NCBI GenBank assembly: GCA_036395755.1
Contig: DASWCZ010000061.1
Coordinates: forward strand, 12,682 to 76,681
Source: Gp7-AA6 sp036395755
GTDB taxonomy: Bacteria; Acidobacteriota; Thermoanaerobaculia; UBA5066; Gp7-AA6
Direction: 5' to 3'
DNA length: 64,000 nt
In this document: piece by piece, positions 41,928 through 51,357 of the stretch
Layout: every line of letters starts with the position of its first letter
Numbering within the stretch: position 1 is the stretch's first letter
Notes under the pieces: model-generated
What the model saw: the letters and a program-made list of their open reading frames with translations, nothing else
Database searches by the model: none
Told to the model about the DNA's origin: nothing
Translations under genes and position numbers: made by a program

Positions 41928-42719
41928 CTAGGCTCTTTCCCGGTTGTCCTCTTCGATTCCGAAGAGCCGCGAGAAGAAGCCCTTCCGGACATGCAGGTTG
42001 TTGTGAACCTCGCGGACGCCCGGACACGCTTCGGCGATGTCTTCGGCGAGGCGTTTCTGTTCGCGGGTTTCGACTTCGCCGTCGAGCGTGACCTCCCGCT
42101 TGCTGACTCTCACCTGGACGTCGGTTGCGTCGATCTCGCCGTGCTGCGCGAGCTCCTCGCTCACGTCCTCGTGGATGCGTTCATCGGACCGCTGGTATCC
42201 CTTCGGACCCTTTCCCGTGAAACGCCCTCGCGGAACGTCCATGAGATGACTCGAAGTCCCGTAGTAGCTGGCGCCGTACCCGAGCGGTGCGGACCGCCAC
42301 CGCTCCGGCGTGCGGAAGGTCGGGTTCTCATAACCCTGCTCACCCGGGCTCCATCCGTAGAGGTAACCGGAGCCCTGGCCGAAGCCGCCCTCTGCCTGCC
42401 AGCCGAGAGAGCCGGGGCCGTACGGGCTGTGGCTGTGCCGGTGGATGATTTGCGGATGGAACTCGGTTGCGCCCCCGGTCCGGTCCGGGCGGCCCGAGTC
42501 CTCGAAACGCTCGGACGGAGAGAACGTCTCCGAAACCTCCTCGTACGGGCGCTCGTATCTCGGCGGAAACCGTTCGTCGTACTCGCGGCCGTACCCCCAG
42601 GAGCTTTCCCCGGGCCAGCCGGTCGTTCGATAGCCTCTGGAGAAGCGGTCGAAATCGCCGCGCCGATATTCGTCCTCGCGGTTCATGCGGCGGCGCTCGC
42701 GATCATCGTTGTAACCCAT
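41928..42719 (-). CDS. BON-domain protein with long disordered Tyr/Gly/Arg-rich N-terminus
   Basis: A 263-residue protein. Residues 1-180 are low-complexity and rich in Arg, Tyr, Gly, Glu and Ser (RGYRTTGWPGESSWGYGREY), probably disordered, with a run HRHSHSPYGPGS. Residues 185-250 form a BON domain (RIHEDVSEELAQHGEID, VQVRVSKREVTLDGEV, AEACPGVREVHNNLHV). There is no signal peptide, so it is likely cytoplasmic. The function is unknown; BON domains bind membranes or hydrophobic surfaces. The ribosome site is AAAGGAGG. Confidence 0.82.
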   Translation of the reverse strand: MGYNDDRERRRMNREDEYRRGDFDRFSRGYRTTGWPGESSWGYGREYDERFPPRYERPYEEVSETFSPSERFEDSGRPDRTGGATEFHPQIIHRHSHSPYGPGSLGWQAEGGFGQGSGYLYGWSPGEQGYENPTFRTPERWRSAPLGYGASYYGTSSHLMDVPRGRFTGKGPKGYQRSDERIHEDVSEELAQHGEIDATDVQVRVSKREVTLDGEVETREQKRLAEDIAEACPGVREVHNNLHVRKGFFSRLFGIEEDNRERA

Positions 42720-42734
42720 AACGTCGTGCCTCCT

Positions 42735-42749
42735 TTCGTGTCACACGAA
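42735..42749. promoter_or_regulatory. small inverted repeat ahead of BON gene
   Basis: TTCGTG-TCA-CACGAA lies next to the ribosome site of the BON-domain gene, so it could be an operator or a translation-controlling hairpin. No regulator is assigned. Confidence 0.25.
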
Positions 42750-42887
42750 GATGCGGTTGCCGAGCTTCCCCTCGGGATGAAGGACACGGTGTGGAAAGTC
42801 GACAGAAGAAAGAGGGTGCAACATGTATGCCGGTAAAGCGGGAAGCACAGCTCAGCCTTGGAGCGATTTACGGTGCGGGATCTCCGG

Positions 42888-43844
42888 TCAGATTCCCTGG
42901 ATGCGCACTCCGCCCCCGCTCGTGTGGAGGCGCAGCAGCTCGCCGCCTCCGCCGAGATTCCCGTGCAATTTTCCGCGCGACATCTCACCAGAGACGGTGA
43001 TCGGCAGATCGGCCTTGACGGAGTTGCCCGAGGCATCGATCCGCAGCCCGACGGAGGGATCGAGGGAAACCTGAATCCCGCCGCCGGAAGTCTCGAGGGT
43101 TCCGCCGTGGCCGTTGCCGCGCGCGAACGTGGCTTCGATTCCGCCGCCGGACGTGTCCGCGTCAACGCGGCCGCCCGCCTCGTGAATGTGGATGCCGCCG
43201 CCGGAACTGTGTGCCTGGATGTCTCCCGTCACGCGATCGAGTCGGACCGATCCCCCGCTCGTTTCCGCGTGGATCGGGCCGTCGATCTCGGTCCCCTCGA
43301 TCCCTCCGCCGGAGGTCTCGACGTGCACCCGGCCACGGATCCGCGCGAGCTCGATTCCGCCTCCGGACGTGTCGCCTTCGAGCTCACCGGTCAGGTCTCT
43401 CGCTTCGATTCCGCCGCCGGATGTGTCGAGCTTCGCGCGCGACCGCAGGCCGGCGATGCGGATTCCGCCGCCGGAGCTGTGAATGGCGAGGGCCGTCTCT
43501 GCCGGGACTTGCACTTCGAAGTGGACCTCGGCGCCTTTCCACTCGATCGTCGGAAAGAAATGACCACCACGGCGCCGGGCCGTCACGGACACCGAGCCGG
43601 GATCCTCGCGGTACGTGAACCGCAGGAGGTCGTCGAGCTCCCTCCGCTTCGACGTGATGACGAGCCTCGCGTCCGTCGCGGCGGTACCGGTCACGGTGAC
43701 GCTTCCCATCTCGGTATCCAGCGCAAAACGGCCTCCCGGGACGAGCTTCAGGGTCTTCTCGATGCGGGACTCGGCTCGCAGGGAATACGGCCCGAGCGCG
43801 AGGAGGGCAAAGAGCGGGAGAGCTCTGGCGATTCGGCAGTTCAT
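42888..43844 (-). CDS. exported DUF4097-type beta-solenoid protein
   Basis: A 318-residue protein with a signal peptide (RIARALPLFALLALGPYSLRA). The mature part contains nine SGGG/SGGS turns spaced mostly 18 residues apart (for example DTSGGGIEARD, ETSGGGIEGTE, HSSGGGIHIHE), predicting a regular beta-solenoid like DUF4097/DUF2807 proteins. The function is unknown; such proteins are thought to be envelope-associated. The ATG has GGAGGAAG upstream. Confidence 0.82.
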   Translation of the reverse strand: MNCRIARALPLFALLALGPYSLRAESRIEKTLKLVPGGRFALDTEMGSVTVTGTAATDARLVITSKRRELDDLLRFTYREDPGSVSVTARRRGGHFFPTIEWKGAEVHFEVQVPAETALAIHSSGGGIRIAGLRSRAKLDTSGGGIEARDLTGELEGDTSGGGIELARIRGRVHVETSGGGIEGTEIDGPIHAETSGGSVRLDRVTGDIQAHSSGGGIHIHEAGGRVDADTSGGGIEATFARGNGHGGTLETSGGGIQVSLDPSVGLRIDASGNSVKADLPITVSGEMSRGKLHGNLGGGGELLRLHTSGGGVRIQGI

Positions 43845-43886
43845 GAGACTTCCTCCGAGCGCCGCGGCGGCGCCTTTTCATACCTT

Positions 43887-44055
43887 CTAACGCATCGGAG
43901 AAGGGAAGGTTCCGGTGACCGCTACGGCCCCTCGCGCCGCGGCGGCTGCTTCTTCGCTCCCGCCTCCGGGGGGCCTCAATTCCCTCCAGCCGCTTCGCGG
44001 AGGCCCGCGTGAACTCCGCCCCCAGGAGCACGATCAGGGACGCGAAGACGAGTCT
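43887..44055 (-). pseudogene. C-terminal remnant of a YihY/BrkB-type membrane protein
   Basis: The minus strand encodes FASLIVLLGAEFTRASAKR, matching the characteristic last transmembrane helix of YihY/BrkB proteins ('YSAxIFLLGAEFTR'). After about 25 codons a frameshift in a G/C run is needed to continue to GSEEAAAAARGAVAV and a stop at 43887. No other part of the gene remains; it abuts the start of the divergent phosphodiesterase gene. Confidence 0.45.
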
Positions 44056-44100
44056 CGTCTCAGGTCTTCGCGGCCCGGCGATGCTACGATCCCTGCGGCC

Positions 44101-45906
44101 GTGTCGCGAGCGCCGAGGAATCCGTCCCGAATCGCTCTCGCGATCTCCTTTTTTTCTCTCTTTCCGCTTCTCCACTGTGCCCCGGCTCCCGGGCCGCGCC
44201 GGGCCGTTCGCGAGCCGCGGCCGTCGCCCCGCGCCGTCCTCGTTTCGTTCGACGGAGTCGCGGGCGAGCGGCTCGAGACGCTGCTCGCAGATCCCGCGAA
44301 GCTCCCGACCGGCGCGTTCCGTCGGCTCGCCGCGCGCGGTTTCCATGCGGTGCGTTCGCAGCCTCCGACCCCTTCGCTGACCGCGGTCTCGCACATCACG
44401 CACGTCACCGGCGCTCTGCCCGAGTCGACCGGGATCGTGTCCAACACGATGCTCGACTTCGCGAAGCTGTTTCCGGCGACGATCTCCGGCTTCGACGCGC
44501 CCATTCGCGCCGAGACGCTCTGGCAGGCCGCGCGCCGGCAGGGCAAGCGCGTCGGCGTGATGCTGTACCCCGGCGCGGACGGCAAGGGGCCGCAGCGCAC
44601 GGCCAACTGGATGATGACCTGGCCGGGGGATCCGGTCGCGCCCGGGAAGTTGCGCTCGCTCGACGCCGCGGCGTGGCTGCCGGTCGAGGCGTCCGAGGGT
44701 CCGCCGAGCTTTTCGCCGGTCCGCCGGGCGGTTCTCTCATTTGCAAAGACGTCCCACTCGGTCCGGCTCCTCGCGCTCGACCGGACCGACGACGGGCGCG
44801 TCGACTACGACCGGGTACTCGTCGTGTCGGAGACCGGGCCGCGACGCGAGGTTCGCGTCGGGGAATGGTTCCCGGTCGAGGTCGCGAGCGGGGAAGGACG
44901 CACGGGAGCGTGGTGCAAGGTGCTCGCGCTCGCGCCCGACCTCTCGCGAGCCGAGATCTACGTCGGCCCGCTCTCGCGCTCGACCGGCGTCCCGAGAGAG
45001 TGGGTGCGCGCGCTCGACGACCAGATCGGCTTCTGGCCGGGGACTCCGGACCACGAGGCGTTCGGAGCGGAGAGCGGCCGGTCCGAGATCTTCCTCGAGC
45101 AGACGGACCGGCTGGTCGATTTCCTGACGCGCGCAGATCTTCTCGCGCTCTCCCGCCGGGACTGGGACCTTCTCCTGGTGTACCAACCGGAAGTCGACGA
45201 GGTGTCGCACGAGTTTCTCCTGATCGATCCGAGGCAGCCGCGCTTCACGCCGGAGCGCTCCGCGCGCTTTCTGCGCCTCGTGGAAGAGAGCTACGCCCTC
45301 GCCGATCGGTCCCTCGACGCGGTCGAGAAGTCTCTTTCGCCGGCGGACTCGCTCTTCGTGACCTCGGACCACGGAATGACGGCGATCTGGGGAGAGATCT
45401 CGATCAACGAAATCCTTCGCCAGGCCGACCTCGTGAAGCTCGACGCGGAGAAGAACGTCGCGGCGACCTCGCCGCTCGCCGGCGTCCCCGCGAGCGGGAT
45501 TGCGCACGTCTACGTGAACCCGGCGGGAGCGCCGGGGGCGCTCGACCGGGCGAAACGGGTGCTCGAGGACTTCCGGGTTCACGGGGAGTCACCGTTCGAC
45601 CGGATCGTGCGGCGCGACGACGCGGAGGAGCTCGGTCTGCGCGCCCCGGAGTCGGGAGACCTGATCGTGCTCGCGAAGCCCGGCTTCTTGTTCACGAAGA
45701 AGATCGAGGAAGGCGCTCCGGTCGGAGAGCGGCGCGACTACGGAGGGCACGGGTACCGCAACGTGTACCCGGAGCTCGACGCGACGTTTTTCGCCGCCGG
45801 CCCGGGGATCCCGCCGTCCCGAGCCGAAACGATCGGCTCGTGGGAAATCGCCGCCCGCGTCGCGCGGGCGCTCGGGATCGAGCCGCCCAGGAACGCCGCG
45901 CGGTAG
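44101..45906 (+). CDS. alkaline-phosphatase-superfamily phosphodiesterase / nucleotide pyrophosphatase lipoprotein
   Basis: A 601-residue exported protein. The GTG at 44101 starts a lipoprotein leader with ALAISFFSLFPLLHC at the lipobox. The catalytic core has the metal/nucleophile pattern of the family: VLVSFDGVAGERL, TPSLTAVSHITHVTGALPESTGI (nucleophile Ser/Thr), QPEVDEVSHE, FVTSDHGMT and YGGHGY. It probably cleaves phosphodiester or pyrophosphate bonds of nucleotides or lipids in the periplasm. The middle insertion (about residues 190-350) is larger than in simple family members. Confidence 0.85.
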   Translation: MSRAPRNPSRIALAISFFSLFPLLHCAPAPGPRRAVREPRPSPRAVLVSFDGVAGERLETLLADPAKLPTGAFRRLAARGFHAVRSQPPTPSLTAVSHITHVTGALPESTGIVSNTMLDFAKLFPATISGFDAPIRAETLWQAARRQGKRVGVMLYPGADGKGPQRTANWMMTWPGDPVAPGKLRSLDAAAWLPVEASEGPPSFSPVRRAVLSFAKTSHSVRLLALDRTDDGRVDYDRVLVVSETGPRREVRVGEWFPVEVASGEGRTGAWCKVLALAPDLSRAEIYVGPLSRSTGVPREWVRALDDQIGFWPGTPDHEAFGAESGRSEIFLEQTDRLVDFLTRADLLALSRRDWDLLLVYQPEVDEVSHEFLLIDPRQPRFTPERSARFLRLVEESYALADRSLDAVEKSLSPADSLFVTSDHGMTAIWGEISINEILRQADLVKLDAEKNVAATSPLAGVPASGIAHVYVNPAGAPGALDRAKRVLEDFRVHGESPFDRIVRRDDAEELGLRAPESGDLIVLAKPGFLFTKKIEEGAPVGERRDYGGHGYRNVYPELDATFFAAGPGIPPSRAETIGSWEIAARVARALGIEPPRNAAR

Positions 45907-46056
45907 AACCGGTCTCGGGCGGCTCGAGCATCTTCAGGACGCCTTCACGGAGCGATCGAGTTCTCGTTTAGGGTCCTCGTCCCGCGGCGCATCGCCTTCG
46001 TCCGGCGGGAAAAACCGTTCCCGCGCCTCTGCGTCTTCTTTCTCCAGAGGTGCGAG

Positions 46057-47619
46057 ATGCGCCGCTCCGTTTTTCTGGGCCTCGGGCTCGCCGCCGCCAT
46101 CTGCTCCGCGCAGGAACCGCCGGCCTCCTCCGCCGAACCCGGACGCGTCCGATCGACTCCCTACATGATCCAGCCGCGCGACGGCTCGCCGCGCGTCTCC
46201 GCGGAGCTCGGCTGGCTCACCGTTCCCGAGAATCACGCACGCCCGTCGGGACCCTCGATCGAGCTCGCCTTCCTGCGGATTCGGACGGCGGCGCCCCGGC
46301 CGGGAGCGCCGGTCGTCTGGCTCGCGGGCGGACCGGGGGGATCGGGGACGCTGGACGCGGAAGGCGCGATCCTTCCGCTCTTTCTCGAGATCGCGCAGTT
46401 CGCCGACGTCATCGCTCTCGATCAGCGCGGCATGGGACGCTCGCAGCCGCGCCTGGATTGTCCGGGCCGGTTCGATCTGCCGCTCGACCGGCCCATGGAG
46501 CGCGATCTCATCCTCGCCGCGTTCCGGGATCACGCGACAGAATGCCGGGAGTTCTGGTCCAGTCGCGGCGTCGACCTCGCCTCCTACAACACGAACGAGA
46601 GCGCGCGCGATCTCGAGGACCTGAGGAAGGCGCTCGGCGTCCCGAAGCTCGCTCTTCTCGCCGGCAGCTACGGCACGCATCTCGCGCTCGCGACGATCCG
46701 CCTCTTCGAGAGCTCCATCGACCGCGCGGTGCTGTTCGGCGTCCAGGGCCCCGACCACATGGAGCGGCTCCCCGGGGATTTCCAGGGTGTGCTGGAGCAG
46801 ATCGACCGGCTCGTGAAGCGCACTCCACTCCTCGCGGCGCGGATGCCGAGTTTCCTCGGGGCGGTCCAGATCGTTCTTCAGAAGCTCGAGCGCGAGCCGG
46901 AGAAGGTGGAAGGGGTCGACCCGGCGACGGGAGAGAAGCGGCTGGTCACCGTCGGGAAGTTCGACCTGCAATGCTTCACCCGCAATCTGCTCTCGTCCCG
47001 GGAACAGATCTCGCGGCTGCCCGGCCTCTATCTCGCGATGCTCAAGGGGAATTTCCAGGAGCTTGCGACGAGCGCTCTGACGAGCCGCCGCAGCGTGTCG
47101 CCTCCGGCCGTCGACTTCACGATGCGCTGCGCCTCGGGCGCGTCACCGTCCCGCCGCGAGAAGGTGCGGTCCCAGTCGTCCGAGACTCTTCTTGGGACCG
47201 CCGCGGACTTCCCGATGCCCGACGTCTGCGACGTTTGGGGCATTCCCGAGCTCGGTCCCGATTTCCGCGCGCCCGTCGCTTCGACCGTTCCGGTGCTCTT
47301 CGTTAGCGGAACGCTCGATGCGCACACCCCGCCGTCCAATGCGAAAGAGGTGCTCGCGGGGTTTCCCAACGGCCGGCATCTGCTGGTCGACGGCGGCGCT
47401 CACTACCTGCTCGCATTCGGCCTGCCGAAAGGGCGCAAACTCACGGCAAAGTTCCTGAGAGGGGATTCAATCTCCGCGGCCCGGCTTTCGACGCCTGCAT
47501 TCGGATTTCTCATCCCGGGTCTCTCGCGTGAAGACGAGATCGCGGCGGAGTTCGGCCGCGCGCTGGCGTCGCGGCCACGGGTCGAGACTCGACCCGAAGT
47601 CCTCACTCGGCCGCCCTAG
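46057..47619 (+). CDS. exported alpha/beta-hydrolase, tripeptidyl-aminopeptidase-like
   Basis: A 520-residue protein with a signal peptide (RRSVFLGLGLAAAICSA). The alpha/beta-hydrolase core shows the oxyanion region WLAGGPGGSG, the nucleophile elbow AGSYGTHLA, and a C-terminal TAP-like part with SGTLDAHTPPSNA and the catalytic His in DGGAHYLL. Likely a peptidase or esterase acting outside the cytoplasm. The ribosome site is GAGGTG. Confidence 0.85.
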   Translation: MRRSVFLGLGLAAAICSAQEPPASSAEPGRVRSTPYMIQPRDGSPRVSAELGWLTVPENHARPSGPSIELAFLRIRTAAPRPGAPVVWLAGGPGGSGTLDAEGAILPLFLEIAQFADVIALDQRGMGRSQPRLDCPGRFDLPLDRPMERDLILAAFRDHATECREFWSSRGVDLASYNTNESARDLEDLRKALGVPKLALLAGSYGTHLALATIRLFESSIDRAVLFGVQGPDHMERLPGDFQGVLEQIDRLVKRTPLLAARMPSFLGAVQIVLQKLEREPEKVEGVDPATGEKRLVTVGKFDLQCFTRNLLSSREQISRLPGLYLAMLKGNFQELATSALTSRRSVSPPAVDFTMRCASGASPSRREKVRSQSSETLLGTAADFPMPDVCDVWGIPELGPDFRAPVASTVPVLFVSGTLDAHTPPSNAKEVLAGFPNGRHLLVDGGAHYLLAFGLPKGRKLTAKFLRGDSISAARLSTPAFGFLIPGLSREDEIAAEFGRALASRPRVETRPEVLTRPP

Positions 47620-47637
47620 AGTCCTCGCGCGACCGCC

Positions 47638-48600
47638 CTAGGGACGCGCGGAAGCGGTCTCCGTGAGAACGGCGTCCGGCGCGTACACGGGTGCGCACCA
47701 GTTCCGGTACTCCGGGCGACGCCCCCGGACCACGTCGAAATAGAGCGCCCTCAGGGTTTCGGCGATCGGGCCGATCCGACCGGTTCCGATCGGACGGTGG
47801 TCCACTCGGGTGACCGCCACGATCTGGACCCCGGTTCCCACGAAGAGAGCTTCCTCCGCCACGTAGATCTCGCTGCGGTCGATCGAGCGCTCGACGACCG
47901 TCAGGCCGCATTCCCTGGCCAGCAGCTCGATGACGGTGCGGCGCGTGATTCCTTCGAGGATGTTGTCCGTGATCGGCGGCGTCAGGACGACCCCGTTCCG
48001 GACGAGAAAGAAGTTCGCGGCGGAGCCTTCCGAGATGTGACCGTCGCGGTTGAGAACGATCGCTTCGTCGAAGCCGGCCCGCATCGCCTCCGACTTGGCG
48101 AGCGCGGAGTTGACGTAAGCGCCCACGATCTTGCCGCGCGCCGGAATCGCGTTGTCGTCCACGCGCCTCCACGACGAGATGGTCGCGTGCGCCCCCTCTT
48201 CTTTGTCGATGTAGCGGCCGTACGGCATCGCCACGATCGAAATCTCGGGCGTGAGATCGTGCAGTCGGACGCCGACCGTCTCGTCCGCATAGAACGCGAG
48301 AGAACGGGCGTAGCAGTCTTCCCGATAGCCCTCCCGGCGCAGGAGGTCGGCGAGGGCGGCGGTGAGCTGGGCTTGATCGAGCGGCAGCTGCATCCCGATC
48401 ATCCGGGCGGACTCGAGGAAGCGGCGGTAGTGGTCCTCCGGCCGGAAGACGAAGAGCTCCTGCTCGTCGTCGTTCCAGTAGCCGCGGATCCCGCTGAAAA
48501 CGCCGGTGCCGTAATTCAGACCGTGGGTCAGCACGCCGACGCGAGCTTCCGCATAGGGAATGATTCGACCCTTGAAGAAGGCGAAGTGCGGCAGAACCAT
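47638..48600 (-). CDS. ilvE: branched-chain amino acid aminotransferase
   Basis: A 320-residue class IV PLP aminotransferase: NYGTGVFSGIRGYWNDD, ARSLAFYADE, the PLP lysine in VNSALAKSEAMRAGFDEAI, and the signature segment GHISEGSAANFFLVRNG. It catalyses the last step of Leu/Ile/Val synthesis and their first degradation step. The ATG at 48600 has GGAGG upstream. It is divergent from the MocR gene, and both promoters share a 116-base gap. Confidence 0.93.
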   Translation of the reverse strand: MVLPHFAFFKGRIIPYAEARVGVLTHGLNYGTGVFSGIRGYWNDDEQELFVFRPEDHYRRFLESARMIGMQLPLDQAQLTAALADLLRREGYREDCYARSLAFYADETVGVRLHDLTPEISIVAMPYGRYIDKEEGAHATISSWRRVDDNAIPARGKIVGAYVNSALAKSEAMRAGFDEAIVLNRDGHISEGSAANFFLVRNGVVLTPPITDNILEGITRRTVIELLARECGLTVVERSIDRSEIYVAEEALFVGTGVQIVAVTRVDHRPIGTGRIGPIAETLRALYFDVVRGRRPEYRNWCAPVYAPDAVLTETASARP

Positions 48601-48690
48601 CAAATCCTCCAATGCCAATCGAGAGGTCCAATCTTCATCGGTTCCCATCGAGAGCGACAGCATCCGCCCCTGCTTTGATAGAATCAATAG

Positions 48691-48708
48691 CCACTTTGGA
48701 GAAAGTGG
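48691..48708. promoter_or_regulatory. operator-like dyad between ilvE and the MocR gene
   Basis: CCACTTT-GGAG-AAAGTGG is a perfect seven-base inverted repeat, eight bases ahead of the MocR start codon. It is well placed for autoregulation and for control of ilvE. Confidence 0.6.
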
Positions 48709-48716
48709 ACTGAGCC

Positions 48717-50219
48717 ATGACTTCGCGGATCCTTTCCGACCCCTCGGGCGCAATGACCGGACAGCCGGCGGCAGAGCTCGACTTCGTCAATTCGCTCGGC
48801 TCCTGGTCGCAGGCTTCCGGGCCGGTGTACCGACGTCTCGCGAACGGGCTGCGCTCCGCGGTCCTGCGCGGCGACCTCGAGCCGGGGTGTCGCGTCCCGG
48901 CCGAGAGAAACCTCGCGCGCCTGCTCGCTGTCAGCCGGACGACGGTCGTGGCCGCGTACGAAGCCCTTCGCCAGGAAGGCTGGCTCGAGACCCGGCAGGG
49001 AAGCGGCACGCGCGTGCGCTCGGCGCCGCGCCGGGCGGCGCCGACCGGCGACGAGCCTCCTTCTTTTCGACGGCACCCGGTATACCGGAGCCTGATCGAG
49101 GGCTCCGGTGGAACGATCGAGTTCCTGGGCGCGCATCTTCCAGGGGCCGGCGCGATCCCCGGAGAGCTCGTCTCTTTGAAAGAGGGAATCGCGCGGCTCG
49201 CGCGAGACCACGGTTACCTGCCGGCCGGACTTCCCGAGTTGCGCCGCGCAATTGCGGCTCGGCTGGACGCGAGAGGCCTGCCGACGCGCGAGGACCAGAT
49301 CCTCGTCACGAGCGGCGCCCAGCAGGCGATCGGTCTCGTCGCGCAGCTCTTCCTCCAGAAAGGCGATGCGGTGGCGCTCGAATCCCCGACCTACCTCGGG
49401 GCGATGGACATCTTCACCAACGCGGGCGCGCACCTCGTTCCGCTTCCGGTCGGCGAGCGCGGAGTCCGCCCGGAGGCGCTCCGAGAAACCGTTCATCGCG
49501 CGTCGCCGCGGCTGGTCTATCTCGTGCCGACGTTTCACAACCCGACCGGAGCGCTCGTGCCCGAGCCGGTGCGGCGCGAGATGGCGCGCATCGCGGACGA
49601 GACCGACGTTCCATTCGTCGAGGACGACACGCTCGCGGATCTGACGCTCGGCGCCGAGCCTCCCCCGCCCATCGCGGCGTTCGCGCGGACCGCCCCGGTG
49701 CTGACGATCGGCTCGCTCTCGAAGGTTCTCTGGGGCGGCCTGCGGATCGGCTGGATCCGAGCGCCCGAGCCGATTCTCGCGAGGTTGACGCGGCTGAAGA
49801 TCCTGACCGATCTCGGCTGCTCGGTCCTCTCGCAGCTCGCCGCGGTCGAGCTCCTCGGCCGGATCGAGGCCATCCGCCGGGCGCGCCGCCGCGAGGTCCG
49901 GACGAAGTACAGCCGGATGGCCGCGCTCCTGAAACGCCTGCTCCCCTCCTGGTCCTGGACGCCGCCCGCGGGAGGGCTCTCGCTCTGGGTCAAGCTTCCG
50001 CACGGCGACGCGACCGGCTTCGCGCAGATCGCCCTGCGGCACGGAGTCGCGATCGTCCCCGGCCCGCTCGCGTCGCCCGACGGCGGCGGCGGCGATCGTC
50101 TGCGCCTTCCGTTCGTGCACGACGCCGGCACGATGACCGAGGGAGTGCAGCGCCTGGCGCGCGCCTGGCGGGCCTATTCGCCGGAGCTGCGGGCCGAGAA
50201 GACCAGTCTGATCGTCTGA
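48717..50219 (+). CDS. MocR-type regulator: GntR winged helix fused to aminotransferase domain
   Basis: A 500-residue protein. Residues 35-105 are a GntR winged helix (VYRRLANGLRSAVLRGDLEPGCRVPAERNLARLLAVSRTTVVAAYEALRQEGWLETRQGSGTRV, cited in parts by VSRTTVVAAYEAL). The rest is a fold-type I aminotransferase with YLPAGLPELRRAI, SGAQQAIGLVAQLF, PTFHNPTGA and the PLP lysine in IGSLSKVLWGGLRIGW. MocR proteins use PLP or amino-acid adducts as effectors; regulation of ilvE is suggested by the shared dyad. Confidence 0.92.
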   Translation: MTSRILSDPSGAMTGQPAAELDFVNSLGSWSQASGPVYRRLANGLRSAVLRGDLEPGCRVPAERNLARLLAVSRTTVVAAYEALRQEGWLETRQGSGTRVRSAPRRAAPTGDEPPSFRRHPVYRSLIEGSGGTIEFLGAHLPGAGAIPGELVSLKEGIARLARDHGYLPAGLPELRRAIAARLDARGLPTREDQILVTSGAQQAIGLVAQLFLQKGDAVALESPTYLGAMDIFTNAGAHLVPLPVGERGVRPEALRETVHRASPRLVYLVPTFHNPTGALVPEPVRREMARIADETDVPFVEDDTLADLTLGAEPPPPIAAFARTAPVLTIGSLSKVLWGGLRIGWIRAPEPILARLTRLKILTDLGCSVLSQLAAVELLGRIEAIRRARRREVRTKYSRMAALLKRLLPSWSWTPPAGGLSLWVKLPHGDATGFAQIALRHGVAIVPGPLASPDGGGGDRLRLPFVHDAGTMTEGVQRLARAWRAYSPELRAEKTSLIV

Positions 50220-50226
50220 GAGCCGT

Positions 50227-51345
50227 CTATCCGTTCTTGCCGGCGAACTCTTTGACGAAGGACACGAGCGCTTCGACTCCCTTCTTCGGAAAAGCGTTGT
50301 AGATCGACGCGCGGATGCCGCCGACGGAGCGGTGTCCCTTGAGACCCGAAAACCCCTGACGGGCGGCCTCCGCGACGAACTGCTTCTCGAGATCCTCCGA
50401 CGGAAGCCGGAAGGTCACGTTCATGTTCGACCGGCTCCCCGGCTTCGCGTGCGGGCGATAGAACCCGCCGGAGGAGTCAAGCGCGTCGTAAAGGATCTTC
50501 GCCTTCTCGGCGTTCTCCCGGCCGATCGCTTCGAGCCCGCCCTCGGAGAGCATCCACTTGGCGACCAGGCCGACGACGTAGATCGCGAAGACGGGCGGCG
50601 TGTTGTAGAGCGACTTGTTCTGCGCGTGGGTGTTGTAGTCGAGCATCGTGGGAAGGCCTTTGGGGCTTCGCGCCAGGAGGTCTTCGCGGATCAGCACCAT
50701 CGTCACGCCGGCCGGTCCGAGGTTCTTCTGGGCTCCGGCATAGAGGAGCGCGTACCTGCCCACGTCGATCGGCCGGCTGAAGACATCGGACGAGACGTCC
50801 GCGACGAGCGGGACCCTCCCGACCTCCGGCTCGCGGTGCCACTCCGTGCCGTAGATCGTGTTGTTGGTCGTGATGTGGACGTACGCCGCCTCCTGGTCGA
50901 GCTTCAGCTCGGACTGCTCCGGGATTCTCGCGAAGCTCTCGGACTCGGTCGTCGCGGCGATCGAGACCATGCCGACTTTTTGTGCTTCCTTCACCGCCTT
51001 CTTCGACCAGGAGCCGGTCACCACGTAGTCGGCGCTCCGGTCCGCCGAGAGCAGGTTCATCGGGACCATCGAGAACTGGAGCGACGCGCCGCCGCCGACG
51101 AAGAGGATCCGGTAGTTGGAAGGCACCGAGGCGAGCCGCCGGATGTCGGCATCGGCGGCGCCCAGAATCTCCTCGAACGTCTTCGAGCGGTGGCTGATCT
51201 CTAGGATCGACATCCCCACCCCGGGAAGGGACATCAGGTCGCGCTGGACCTCTTCGAGAACGGGCTCGGGCAGGACCGCCGGGCCCGCGCCGAAGTTGAA
51301 GATGCGTCCGGTCCCGAGCCCCGTTTCCTGAGTCGCGGTGGCCAT
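50227..51345 (-). CDS. serC: phosphoserine aminotransferase
   Basis: A 372-residue class V aminotransferase: NFGAGPAVLPEPVLE, SHRSKTFEEI, YAGAQKNLGPAGVT (PLP lysine in AQKN), NTPPVFAIY and HRSVGGIRASIYNA. It converts 3-phosphohydroxypyruvate to phosphoserine. The ribosome site is GGAG 12 bases after the serA stop. It completes a DUF1015-serA-serC operon. Confidence 0.96.
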   Translation of the reverse strand: MATATQETGLGTGRIFNFGAGPAVLPEPVLEEVQRDLMSLPGVGMSILEISHRSKTFEEILGAADADIRRLASVPSNYRILFVGGGASLQFSMVPMNLLSADRSADYVVTGSWSKKAVKEAQKVGMVSIAATTESESFARIPEQSELKLDQEAAYVHITTNNTIYGTEWHREPEVGRVPLVADVSSDVFSRPIDVGRYALLYAGAQKNLGPAGVTMVLIREDLLARSPKGLPTMLDYNTHAQNKSLYNTPPVFAIYVVGLVAKWMLSEGGLEAIGRENAEKAKILYDALDSSGGFYRPHAKPGSRSNMNVTFRLPSEDLEKQFVAEAARQGFSGLKGHRSVGGIRASIYNAFPKKGVEALVSFVKEFAGKNG

Positions 51346-51357
51346 TGGTCGTTCTCC

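Noticed and set aside
43384..44403. Minus-strand frame spanning the DUF4097 gene and the phosphodiesterase start
   Set aside because: Only a short part around 43915-44055 resembles a protein family (listed as a remnant). The rest is antisense or out-of-frame sequence.
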